Positions 15,167 to 22,392 of a stretch of 23,360 nucleotides of DNA are shown in pieces. The stretch comes from DASRCB01 sp035653295. GTDB lineage: Bacteria > Acidobacteriota > Terriglobia > Bryobacterales > Bryobacteraceae. The notes under the pieces are model-generated. The model was not told the origin of the DNA. It searched no databases and saw only the letters and a program-made list of their open reading frames with translations. Position 1 is the stretch's first letter. Every line of letters begins with the position of its first letter. Both the position numbers and the translations under genes were made by a program. The DNA lies in assembly GCA_035653295.1 (NCBI GenBank), contig DASRCB010000068.1:1-23360 (forward strand), given 5' to 3'.

Positions 15167-15307
15167 GTGAAAAATGGAACATCGACATACTCTCCGTCGG
15201 TCCCCGCTCTGCTGTCGGCTGCCATGAGCGGAATCGGTGTGCTTGTGAATGCCCCTGTTTACTCTTTCGGAGGAGAAGGAATCTTGATCGGATGCGGCCC
15301 GGCATAA
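15167..15307 (+). CDS. Possible small protein of 46 residues
   Basis: A GTG start with GGAGGAAT seven to eight bases upstream opens a 46-residue frame. It includes a moderately hydrophobic stretch (ALLSAAMSGIGVLVNAPV) and a Gly-rich end. It overlaps the 3' end of the minus-strand toxin gene by 49 bases. I recognise no family. The ribosome site is strong for this window, but the frame is short and may be chance. No other gene is visible between 15016 and 15258. Confidence 0.25.
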   Translation: MKNGTSTYSPSVPALLSAAMSGIGVLVNAPVYSFGGEGILIGCGPA

Positions 15308-15651
15308 AAGACGAGAACCTCACGCGTGTCCTCTTTCGGTTTATAGTAGACCCGCTGCCCAGAGCCAATCTCAAACGCCCAGCAGCCTGCATAACGGCTA
15401 TGTTTGAGGGTGTAACAGCGGCCCGGTATTCTTCTCATCGGGTGTGCCTGCAGCCACTCGTAGCAGCGGACGGCATTATTGGGTATCTGTTGGCATAGAT
15501 CCAGCCAGCCTTGGACGACCTTCTTGCTATGGGCGACCACCCGCCAGGGCGGCTGTTCTTCCGAGGCGGAATCAGGCGGTGCTGGCAGATCAAGAACCCG
15601 CACCGCAGGCTGCTCTGAATCTAGTCGATCGCTCTCACCTTCTTCGGACAC
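15259..15651 (-). CDS. Putative RelE/ParE-like type II toxin
   Basis: A 130-residue protein whose C-terminal 60 residues (IPGRCYTLKHSRYAGCW, then FEIGSGQRVYYK, then VLVFYAGPHP) follow the RelE/ParE/HigB layout: compact strands around an Arg/Lys-rich face, ending in a His near the C-terminus. Relatives cut ribosome-bound mRNA or poison gyrase; which applies here cannot be told. The start is a GTG inside the antitoxin gene, giving a 31-base overlap and implying translational coupling, but the first ~35 residues are Pro/Ser-rich and poorly conserved in character, so a later start is possible. The gene order, antitoxin first, is the usual one. The toxin call is supported by both sequence shape and partner. 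Confidence 0.6.
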   Translation of the reverse strand: MSEEGESDRLDSEQPAVRVLDLPAPPDSASEEQPPWRVVAHSKKVVQGWLDLCQQIPNNAVRCYEWLQAHPMRRIPGRCYTLKHSRYAGCWAFEIGSGQRVYYKPKEDTREVLVFYAGPHPIKIPSPPKE

Positions 15652-16172
15652 CCTTGCTCCGGTTCTTGCCCCCCCTCCGCCAGCACGACTTCAAGCGGAT
15701 GTGGAAGTTCGAGTTCTTCTAGCTCGTCAAAATACATCGCCGAATCAAGTACGCCGGTTTGGGCAACCATCGCACTCTCGCGCCACTCATGGATTACAGC
15801 ATCGACAACGTCCCAGTCACAACCGCCCAGAGTGGCCGTTCTAACTGCGCTGAACACCTCAGATGTTAGCTTCTTCAGGTCGCCTTTGTCGTATGTCGTC
15901 AGCCAGGAAAAAGTCGCGGAAGGCGCTTCTCCGGCGAGCGCACAATGAGCATCCGAAAGCAGCGCCAGTGCTCGCGCCATCCGCGTTACGGTGCGAAACA
16001 GCTTGCCAGCCTGCTCCCTTGGAAGTAGAGCGAACTGTTCATCGTTGCGTGAAATCGTCACGGGGCGATTGCGGGCGTGATCCAGGACGGTTCCCGCACG
16101 CCGGTTCAGATCGGTCGCGGTAAACACTTCATCCGAGAACAATCCTTCGATAGCTGCAGTTGGCGTTGCCAT
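15621..16172 (-). CDS. Phd/YefM-like antitoxin with C-terminal extension
   Basis: A 183-residue protein. Residues about 15-60 (FTATDLNRRAGTVLDHAR, then PVTISRNDEQFALLPRE) match the Phd/YefM fold, which binds operator DNA as a dimer and represses its own operon. The part after this is about twice as long as a standard antitoxin tail and includes IHEWRESA and an acidic DELEELELP segment, probably the toxin-neutralising region. ATG 16172 is preferred: GAGAAAG lies upstream and the Phd domain follows at once; the open frame continues further upstream without antitoxin-like sequence. It overlaps the toxin start by 31 bases. A near-consensus promoter with an inverted repeat lies 57-92 bases upstream. 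Confidence 0.75.
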   Translation of the reverse strand: MATPTAAIEGLFSDEVFTATDLNRRAGTVLDHARNRPVTISRNDEQFALLPREQAGKLFRTVTRMARALALLSDAHCALAGEAPSATFSWLTTYDKGDLKKLTSEVFSAVRTATLGGCDWDVVDAVIHEWRESAMVAQTGVLDSAMYFDELEELELPHPLEVVLAEGGQEPEQGCPKKVRAID

Positions 16173-16228
16173 AGTGTCTTTCTCTCTACGCTCATCGGCC
16201 CGAAGGCCAGGAACCTTTACGGCCGATA

Positions 16229-16264
16229 CGTACGATTGTACGCAACTGTTGGATGCTCGGTCAA
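16229..16264 (-). promoter_or_regulatory. Sigma-70-type promoter overlapping an inverted repeat, toxin-antitoxin operon
   Basis: Reading the minus strand, TTGACC (16264-16259) and TACAAT (16240-16235) are separated by 18 bases; each hexamer matches the consensus at five of six positions. The -10 box lies inside CGTAC-AATC-GTACG (16229-16242), a 5-bp inverted repeat. The predicted start is near 16228, leaving a leader of about 55 bases before the antitoxin ATG. Phd/YefM antitoxins repress by binding palindromes at their own promoters (TGTACA-type cores in YefM), so this is a good operator candidate. The contact itself is inferred. Confidence 0.6.
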
Positions 16265-16309
16265 TGAGACACGTTTCATAAGAGTACCAGTTCTCCAGAA
16301 TACGTATAA

Positions 16310-16494
16310 TCATACGCCGGAATCGCCCGCAACGTGGTTGAGCAGACCATCGGCGAGAAACTGGGCGGTGAGCCGCTGTACCATCCAGACACGGAAAAGA
16401 ACTCCACGCCGTGGTGCCAGGGCGTCTGCCTCTCTGGCCTCGTGGGTAACGGAACGCCTGTAAATCGGGATCAACTGCGGCCACCGGCCCGCGC
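16310..16494 (-). other. Gene-less stretch with possible gene remnant
   Basis: Together with the promoter region this forms a 322-base gap between the antitoxin and gpmI. One minus-strand frame ending at 16310 reads like a protein C-terminus (IYRRSVTHEAREADAL, then a hydrophobic helix pattern RVWMVQRLTAQFLADGL) with unremarkable codons, but upstream it continues only antisense-like through gpmI in the wrong frame. It may be the broken end of a lost gene. I recognise no family, and chance is a fair alternative. Confidence 0.2.
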
Positions 16495-18027
16495 TTATGC
16501 TGTCCGCAGATCGCGCCCCTGCATCTCCGCCGGCTGCTTTTCCCCTAACATGCCCAGAATCGTCGGGGCGATATCCTGCAGCGCGCCGTTCGGCTGCAGC
16601 ACCTTCCGTTGCTCGTCCACGACGATGAGGGGCACCGGATTCGTGGTGTGGTACGTGTGCGGACCCTTCGTGATCGGGTCGATCATAGTCTCGGCATTCC
16701 CGTGGTCGGCCGTGATGATCCACGACCCGCCGGCGCGCCGCAGGGCCGCGTAAATCTGCCCGAGGCAGGAATCCACTGCTTCCACCGCGGTCACCGTGGG
16801 CGCCATCTTTCCCGAATGCCCCACCATGTCCGCATTCGCGAAGTTCATCACGATGACGTCCAGGCCGCCGCGCTCGATATTCTTCACCACAAGATCCGCA
16901 ATGCCCTGGGCGCTCATCTCTGGCTTGAGGTCGTAAGTGGCAACCTTCGGCGAAGCCACTAACTCACGCTCTTCCCCCGGGTACGGCTTTTCGTTGCCGC
17001 CGTTGAAGAAGTAAGTCACATGCGCGTACTTCTCAGTTTCGGCGACCCGCAGATTATGCCAGTTCAGCTGGGCCATGATGTCGGCGAGAATATTACTGGG
17101 GTGCTCGCGCGGCAGTACGAAGGGAAACGGGAAGCTCTTGTCGTACTGCGTCATGGTTACGTACTTCAGGCTTTTCGGCGCGGCAGAGTGAAACGGAACT
17201 GCCGGATCGCCGTTAAGCGCCATGCTCATTTCGCGGCCGCGGTCCGCCCGAAAGTTGTAGAACATGGCGGCGTCCTCGTCGCGGATCAGCCCCACCGGCT
17301 CGTTCTCGGCATCGACAATTACTACCGGCTCGATGAACTCGTCGGTAACGCCTTTCTCATAAGAGCGGCGGATGGCTTCTACGGGGTCGGTCGCCTTCTC
17401 GCCCTTGCCGTGCACCAGGGCATCGAACGCCCGCTCTACGCGCTCCCAGCGCTTGTCGCGATCCATGGCGTAGTAGCGGCCCGCGACAGTGGCGATGCGG
17501 CCCACGCCGATCTCGCGGATCTGCTTCTGCAACTCTTCCACGTACCCCGCGCCGCTCTCGGGCGGGGTGTCGCGGCCGTCCATGAAGCAGTGGATACAGA
17601 CATCCTCCACGCCTTCTCGCTTCGCGATCTTCAGCAACGCGTACAGGTGCGTGTTCATGGAGTGCACACCGCCGTCGCTCTGCAGCCCCATCAGATGCAG
17701 GCGATGCGTGCGGGCGTAAGTCATCAGATCGCGGATTACGGCGTTATTGCGTAACTCGTCGGTGGCGATCATCAGGTCGATCCGGGTCACGTCCATGTAA
17801 ATGACCCGGCCGGCGCCGATATTCAAATGGCCGACCTCGCTGTTCCCCATCTGCCCCTCCGGCAGGCCGACATAAGGGCCGGAGGTATGAACCAGGGTAT
17901 GAGGGAAAGTCTGCAGCAGCATGTCATAGGTCGGCTTTCTCGCTGCTGCTATCGCATTGCCCTCGACGGCCGGGGAGTAACCCCAGCCGTCGAGAATTGT
18001 AAGTACAAGCGGTTTCTTATCCGGCAT
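16495..18027 (-). CDS. gpmI: 2,3-bisphosphoglycerate-independent phosphoglycerate mutase
   Basis: A 510-residue cytoplasmic glycolytic enzyme that interconverts 3- and 2-phosphoglycerate using two metal ions and a phosphoserine. Asp13 in LTILDGWG and the phosphorylated Ser63 in GQMGNSEVGH are present. So are DGRDTPPESG, the metal-site blocks NFANADMVGHSG and TADHGNAETM, and a length typical of the family. Its ATG follows the enolase stop with no gap, so the two consecutive glycolytic steps are almost certainly translated from one message. No anomaly seen. Confidence 0.97.
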   Translation of the reverse strand: MPDKKPLVLTILDGWGYSPAVEGNAIAAARKPTYDMLLQTFPHTLVHTSGPYVGLPEGQMGNSEVGHLNIGAGRVIYMDVTRIDLMIATDELRNNAVIRDLMTYARTHRLHLMGLQSDGGVHSMNTHLYALLKIAKREGVEDVCIHCFMDGRDTPPESGAGYVEELQKQIREIGVGRIATVAGRYYAMDRDKRWERVERAFDALVHGKGEKATDPVEAIRRSYEKGVTDEFIEPVVIVDAENEPVGLIRDEDAAMFYNFRADRGREMSMALNGDPAVPFHSAAPKSLKYVTMTQYDKSFPFPFVLPREHPSNILADIMAQLNWHNLRVAETEKYAHVTYFFNGGNEKPYPGEERELVASPKVATYDLKPEMSAQGIADLVVKNIERGGLDVIVMNFANADMVGHSGKMAPTVTAVEAVDSCLGQIYAALRRAGGSWIITADHGNAETMIDPITKGPHTYHTTNPVPLIVVDEQRKVLQPNGALQDIAPTILGMLGEKQPAEMQGRDLRTA

Positions 18028-19311
18028 TTACTGGTGGAATGCCTTTCTTCCCGGGAACTTCGCGGCGGGGCCGAGCTCCTCTTCAATCCGGAGCAGCTGA
18101 TTGTACTTGGCGATACGGTCGGTACGGCTCGCCGAACCGGTTTTGATCTGGCCCGCGCGGGTAGCCACCGCGAGATCCGCGATGAAAGCGTCCTCGGTTT
18201 CACCGGAGCGGTGCGACACCACCGAGGTGTAACCGGCGTTGGTTGCCATCTGGATGGCTTCCAGCGTCTCTGTCAGACTGCCGATCTGATTAACCTTTAT
18301 CAGAATCGAGTTCGCGATCCCGCGCTTGATGCCTTGCTCGAGGCGCTCGGTGTTGGTGACGAACAGATCATCCCCGACAAGCTGGATCTTGTTGCCCAGC
18401 GCGGTGGTGATCGCCTTCCAGCCTTCCCAGTCGTCTTCGGCCATGCCGTCCTCGATGGAGATGATGGGGTATTTCTGCACCCAGTCCGCCCAGAAACGAA
18501 CCATCTGATCGGAGTCGCGCTCGCTCTTATCGGACTTCTTGAACACGTACTTCTTCTTCTCGGCATCGTAGAACTCGCTCGCCGCGGGGTCGAGCGCGAT
18601 GCCGGCATCCTGGCCCGGTTTGTAGCCCGCCTTGTTGATGGCCTCGAGCACCACCTCCAAAGCCTCTTCATTCGACTTCAGGTTGGGCGCGAACCCGCCT
18701 TCGTCGCCGACCGCGGTCGAGTACCCGCGCTTCTTCAGAACGGATTTGAGGGTGTGGAACACCTCCGTGCCCATGCGCAGCGCCTCCGCGAACGTCGATG
18801 CGCCGTAGGGCACGATCATGAATTCCTGCGGGTCGACGGAGTTGTCCGCGTGCGCGCCGCCATTGAGGATGTTCATCATGGGCACGGGCAGCAGGTTGGC
18901 GGACACGCCGCCCAGATAACGATAAAGCGGCGTCATCTGCGAGGCGGCCGCGGCGCGGGCCGTGGCCATGGAGACGGCGAGAATCGCGTTTGCGCCCAGT
19001 TTGCCCTTGTTCGCTGAGCCGTCGAGGTCGATCATTTTGCGGTCGATCGCGGCCTGGTCCTCGGCCTCCATGCCCGTTACGGCGGGCGCGATTTTGGAGT
19101 TGATGTTGTCGACCGCTTTGCGCGTACCCTTGCCAAGATAGCGGCCTTTATCGTTATCACGAAGCTCGACCGCTTCGTGTTCGCCGGTGGATGCGCCGGA
19201 TGGCACGGCGGCGCGACCCATGGTGCCGTCGGCAAGATGAACGTCCGCCTCGACAGTAGGATTGCCGCGGGAATCGAGGATCTCCCGCCCAACGATCTTT
19301 ATGATTTCCAT
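18028..19311 (-). CDS. eno: Enolase
   Basis: A 427-residue enolase that dehydrates 2-phosphoglycerate to phosphoenolpyruvate. The N-terminal signature REILDSRGNPTVE, the catalytic lysines Lys339 (ILIKVNQIGS) and Lys390 (IKTGSASRTDR), the metal ligand region ISIEDGM and GDDLFVTN, and the SHRSGETEDAFIADLAV signature are all present. It is first in an operon with gpmI. A TACAAT box ends eight bases before the ATG and only a weak GAAAG ribosome-like site lies between, so the transcript may start almost at the start codon. Confidence 0.98.
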   Translation of the reverse strand: MEIIKIVGREILDSRGNPTVEADVHLADGTMGRAAVPSGASTGEHEAVELRDNDKGRYLGKGTRKAVDNINSKIAPAVTGMEAEDQAAIDRKMIDLDGSANKGKLGANAILAVSMATARAAAASQMTPLYRYLGGVSANLLPVPMMNILNGGAHADNSVDPQEFMIVPYGASTFAEALRMGTEVFHTLKSVLKKRGYSTAVGDEGGFAPNLKSNEEALEVVLEAINKAGYKPGQDAGIALDPAASEFYDAEKKKYVFKKSDKSERDSDQMVRFWADWVQKYPIISIEDGMAEDDWEGWKAITTALGNKIQLVGDDLFVTNTERLEQGIKRGIANSILIKVNQIGSLTETLEAIQMATNAGYTSVVSHRSGETEDAFIADLAVATRAGQIKTGSASRTDRIAKYNQLLRIEEELGPAAKFPGRKAFHQ

Positions 19312-19504
19312 GTACTTTCATTGTATGAAACGGGGTCGTGGAATCTCCTCCGTGCGGGGATGGAGTGCTCCGGAGCTGCGAACTTCGTGTGTGCCCTGAC
19401 AGCCATCGTGTCACCGCGCACACACGCCGCTGACTTCCACACGAGGCAACCCGTTCCGAATCAACGCTCTCTCTCACGGCCCCGCGCCTGCCATTCACCG
19501 TGGC

Positions 19505-20017
19505 ATGAACGGCTTACCGATTTCCGGCCATCAGACGCACCGGTTCGTCGCCGCGCTGTTCCTCGCCGCCGCAACCGCCCTTGCTCGCGATAAGCAGTGC
19601 GGCGACTGCCGTATCGTGATCAGCATTCCCGATCACAAGCTGGTGCTGCTCGAGGGCGATCACCTGCTGCGCGCGTACGAAATCGCCTCGGGCAAACCAT
19701 CCACACCGTCGCCCCGGGGCGACTTCCGTATCGTCAACCGCGTGGCGCATCCGGTGTGGTACGGTCCCCACGGCGCCGTGCGGCCGGGCGCTTCCAACCC
19801 CCTCGGCACGCGCTGGATGGGCCTCAGCGTTCGCGGTTACGGCATCCACGGAACGAATGCGCCGAAATCCATCGGCCACAGCGACTCACACGGCTGCATC
19901 CGTATGCGCAACGCCGACGTGGAAAATCTCTTCGATCTCGTTGACGTCGGCGTTCCCGTGCAACTCCTCGCCGAGCCTTCAGCCGACTTCAGGAAACTTC
20001 TGTCCGAAGCAGATTAG
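19505..20017 (+). CDS. L,D-transpeptidase (YkuD domain), exported
   Basis: A 170-residue exported enzyme. After a signal peptide (to about residue 28), a single YkuD domain follows with the catalytic block GIHGTN and HSDSHGCIRM, nucleophile Cys131. Members form 3-3 cross-links in peptidoglycan or attach proteins to it, acting in the periplasm. The domain stands alone, with no LysM or peptidoglycan-binding module. The start lacks a clear ribosome site. It is divergent from eno across 193 bases and lies 14 bases upstream of the SPFH gene, so those two are likely co-transcribed. Confidence 0.9.
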   Translation: MNGLPISGHQTHRFVAALFLAAATALARDKQCGDCRIVISIPDHKLVLLEGDHLLRAYEIASGKPSTPSPRGDFRIVNRVAHPVWYGPHGAVRPGASNPLGTRWMGLSVRGYGIHGTNAPKSIGHSDSHGCIRMRNADVENLFDLVDVGVPVQLLAEPSADFRKLLSEAD

Positions 20018-20031
20018 GAAAGGAAAAAATC

Positions 20032-21339
20032 ATGCTGTTCATCAAGTACCTTCTCAGCGCAATCGGTGTCGGTTTCCTGCTCGCCGCAGCGGGAATCCTC
20101 GCCTGGGATCTCTATCAATCCGTCCGCATCCGCCAGCGCCGCCCTTCTTCGCTGATCGGCGCGGACCAGGAGCCGCCTGAAACGACCGATCAGCCCGGAC
20201 CGGTGACGCTCCGCTGGCCGCTGAGCCTGCGCCTCGCGCTCATCGGCGCGCTGCCCATCCTGCTGGCGCTCAGCATCGTGCTGGTGCCGAGCGGTTACGC
20301 GGGCGTTCAGGTCAGCCAGTTTCAGGGCGCGCTGCCCTCGACCCTGTACCCCGGCGTCCACTGGGTCGCTCCGCTAATCGATCACGTGGAGCTGTTCAGT
20401 ATTCGCGATCGCGTCTTCTCTACCGGGGCCCCCGCCGAAGAGGGTAAGCCCAAGACCGACGTGCTCACGGTCCAGACAAAGGAGGGCCTGACCGTCGGCC
20501 TGGCCGTCACCGTCCGCTACAGCCTCGACCCGCGCCGCCTGCCGTGGATCGAGAGCAACGTGCCGCAGCCGGTGGAGCAGGAGGTCGTGCCCCCGGTCAT
20601 CGCCAGTTCCTTCCGCCAGGCCACGCCCAACTATATGGTCCGCGAACTGTTCGCGACGAAGCGCGAGCAGATCCGCCAGACTGTAGCCGGCGATATCGTC
20701 CGCAAACTCGCGCCCGACGGGATCGTGGTGAAGGAAGTCATGCTGCGCGACGTGCAACTCCCTGAAGAGTACGCCAAAGGAATGGAGAACCTGCTGCTCA
20801 AGGAGCAGGAGAACGACCGCATGACCATCGAACTGGACCTGAAGCAAAAGCAGGTTAAGGAAGCAGCCCTCGAGGCCGAGGCGCAGAAGGCGCGCGACGT
20901 GAAAGCCGCCGAGGCCCGCGCAGAAACCACGGTGATCGACGCCAAAGCGCAGTCTGACGCGATGCAGTACACGCTGCCGCTGAAGCAGAAGCAGATCGAG
21001 CAGTCGCGGCTGGAAGCGGAAGCGCGCAAGGAAGCCACCGAGAAAAACGCCGAGGCCATGGCCGACGCCAAGGTGATCGACAGCAAGGCCGAGTTGCAGC
21101 GCCGCAAGCTGCTGACCGAGGCCGAGGCCGACCGCATCAGCCACGTCGCCGTCGCCGACGCCACGCGCATGAAGCTGGAAGCCGAGGCGCTCAAGGAAAA
21201 CCCCATGCTGATCCAGAAAATCATCGCCGAAAAGCTGTCCGACAAGGTGCAGATCATGATGGTGCCCAGCGACGGCAAGTTCTTCTTCGCCAACGATGTG
21301 CTGAAGGGCGTGCCGGCCGCGGCGCAGAGCAGTCAGTGA
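20032..21339 (+). CDS. SPFH/band-7 domain membrane protein
   Basis: A 435-residue protein with AGGAAAGG a short distance before its ATG. Two hydrophobic segments (about 5-25 and 66-84) precede an SPFH/prohibitin-like domain (about 85-250; VPSGYAGVQVSQFQG, LYPGVHWVAPLID, and RYSLDP). A long Ala/Glu/Lys-rich coiled coil follows (about 255-390), then a compact C-terminal tail (VQIMMVPSDGKFFF). Related proteins form large oligomeric cages or membrane microdomains and often modulate proteases or cell-envelope enzymes. The extra N-terminal membrane segment sets it apart from simple HflK/C or flotillin forms. Specific function is not assigned; linkage to an L,D-transpeptidase hints at the cell envelope. 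Confidence 0.88.
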   Translation: MLFIKYLLSAIGVGFLLAAAGILAWDLYQSVRIRQRRPSSLIGADQEPPETTDQPGPVTLRWPLSLRLALIGALPILLALSIVLVPSGYAGVQVSQFQGALPSTLYPGVHWVAPLIDHVELFSIRDRVFSTGAPAEEGKPKTDVLTVQTKEGLTVGLAVTVRYSLDPRRLPWIESNVPQPVEQEVVPPVIASSFRQATPNYMVRELFATKREQIRQTVAGDIVRKLAPDGIVVKEVMLRDVQLPEEYAKGMENLLLKEQENDRMTIELDLKQKQVKEAALEAEAQKARDVKAAEARAETTVIDAKAQSDAMQYTLPLKQKQIEQSRLEAEARKEATEKNAEAMADAKVIDSKAELQRRKLLTEAEADRISHVAVADATRMKLEAEALKENPMLIQKIIAEKLSDKVQIMMVPSDGKFFFANDVLKGVPAAAQSSQ

Positions 21340-21363
21340 CCGGCCGCGCGGCTTCGGTCTGAT

Positions 21364-22392
21364 ATGATTCCAGCGGTGTTCCGGGGAGTCGTCTTCTGCC
21401 TCCTTTTCGCCTTTGCCGTTTCGGGCGAAACGCTTGATGAGGCAGTCCATACGCTGGCGCGCAGGGTGGCGGCTCGGCTTGCGGCAAATGAGGCGCCGCA
21501 CGTCATCCTGCACGATATTTCATCCCTCAGCGGCGGAGATGCAGCACGGGCGCGGACCACGTTCGAGCGCGCGCTTCGTTCCGGTTCGAAACGCGCCGCG
21601 CAGACGGTTGACATTACCCTCACGCTTTCGCGGAACATCCGCGGGTATCTTCTCGTCGCGGAGCTGGAACGCAATGGCGAACGCGTCGAGGACATGCAGC
21701 CCTGGCAGCCGGACGCGCCCGCCCCGCAGGCCATGCACACATCATTGGCGGCGCGGATCGGCTGGGAGCAGGACACACCCATGCTCGACCTCGCCATCGC
21801 CGCCGATCGCATGCTGATTCTCGAACCCTCGGCGATTGTCGTTTATGTCCGCGGCGCGGCGGGCTGGGAGCGGCCCGATTCGCGCGCGCTCGACGGAGCG
21901 CCGGTCATCCGCGATCCGCGCGGCCGGCTTCAGATCAGCGGCGATTCCTTCACGGCTTTCCTGCCGGGCGCCACCTGCCACGGCTCATGGAGTCCATCGC
22001 TCGACGCGCATTGTGAGCCGGGATCCGCCGCTTTCTCTGTGGGCGGTGCGGAGGCGCGCTTCACGCCCGGCCGGAACACGCTGGAAGTGCATCCGCGCGC
22101 GGTTCCTTTCGATCCACCAGACTCGTGGGGCGACGACTTCATCAAAATCGGGAGCGGCTGTGCGCGCGGCGAGGTGCTGGCCACTGCTCCTGGCGATCGC
22201 GCCTCGCCGGATTCCGTCACGGCATACGATACGAGCGACCCGCGCCAGCCCTCGGCCGCCAGCGAGCCAGCCGACTTACCCGGTCCTGTGCTTGCATTGT
22301 GGCCCGCCGAAGACGGCGCGCTGGCCATCATTCGCGACCCCGCGTCGCGGCGATATGCGGCTTACAACATCAGCGTCGATTGCAGCCATTAG
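21364..22392 (+). CDS. Exported protein of unknown function
   Basis: A 342-residue protein with a clear signal peptide (VVFCLLFAFAVSGE). The first mature segment is helical (LDEAVHTLARRVAARLA) and continues ILHDISSLSGGDAARAR. The rest looks beta-rich with alternating Gly, Trp and Pro, including a repeated style of RDPxG segments (IRDPRGRLQI, IRDPASRRYA), which could be propeller-like blades, but no known family is recognised. Three cysteines lie in the C-terminal half and one at the end. It follows the SPFH gene by 24 bases and overlaps the next gene by 38 bases, so it is probably translated together with the solute-binding-like protein. Confidence 0.8.
   Translation: MIPAVFRGVVFCLLFAFAVSGETLDEAVHTLARRVAARLAANEAPHVILHDISSLSGGDAARARTTFERALRSGSKRAAQTVDITLTLSRNIRGYLLVAELERNGERVEDMQPWQPDAPAPQAMHTSLAARIGWEQDTPMLDLAIAADRMLILEPSAIVVYVRGAAGWERPDSRALDGAPVIRDPRGRLQISGDSFTAFLPGATCHGSWSPSLDAHCEPGSAAFSVGGAEARFTPGRNTLEVHPRAVPFDPPDSWGDDFIKIGSGCARGEVLATAPGDRASPDSVTAYDTSDPRQPSAASEPADLPGPVLALWPAEDGALAIIRDPASRRYAAYNISVDCSH

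Noticed and set aside
15022..15498. Plus-strand open frame of 158 codons after the glycosyltransferase
   Set aside because: Mostly antisense to the toxin gene, without a ribosome site or recognisable sequence.
17827..19017. Plus-strand open frame of 396 codons
   Set aside because: Antisense to enolase, whose catalytic motifs are all present; no features of its own.
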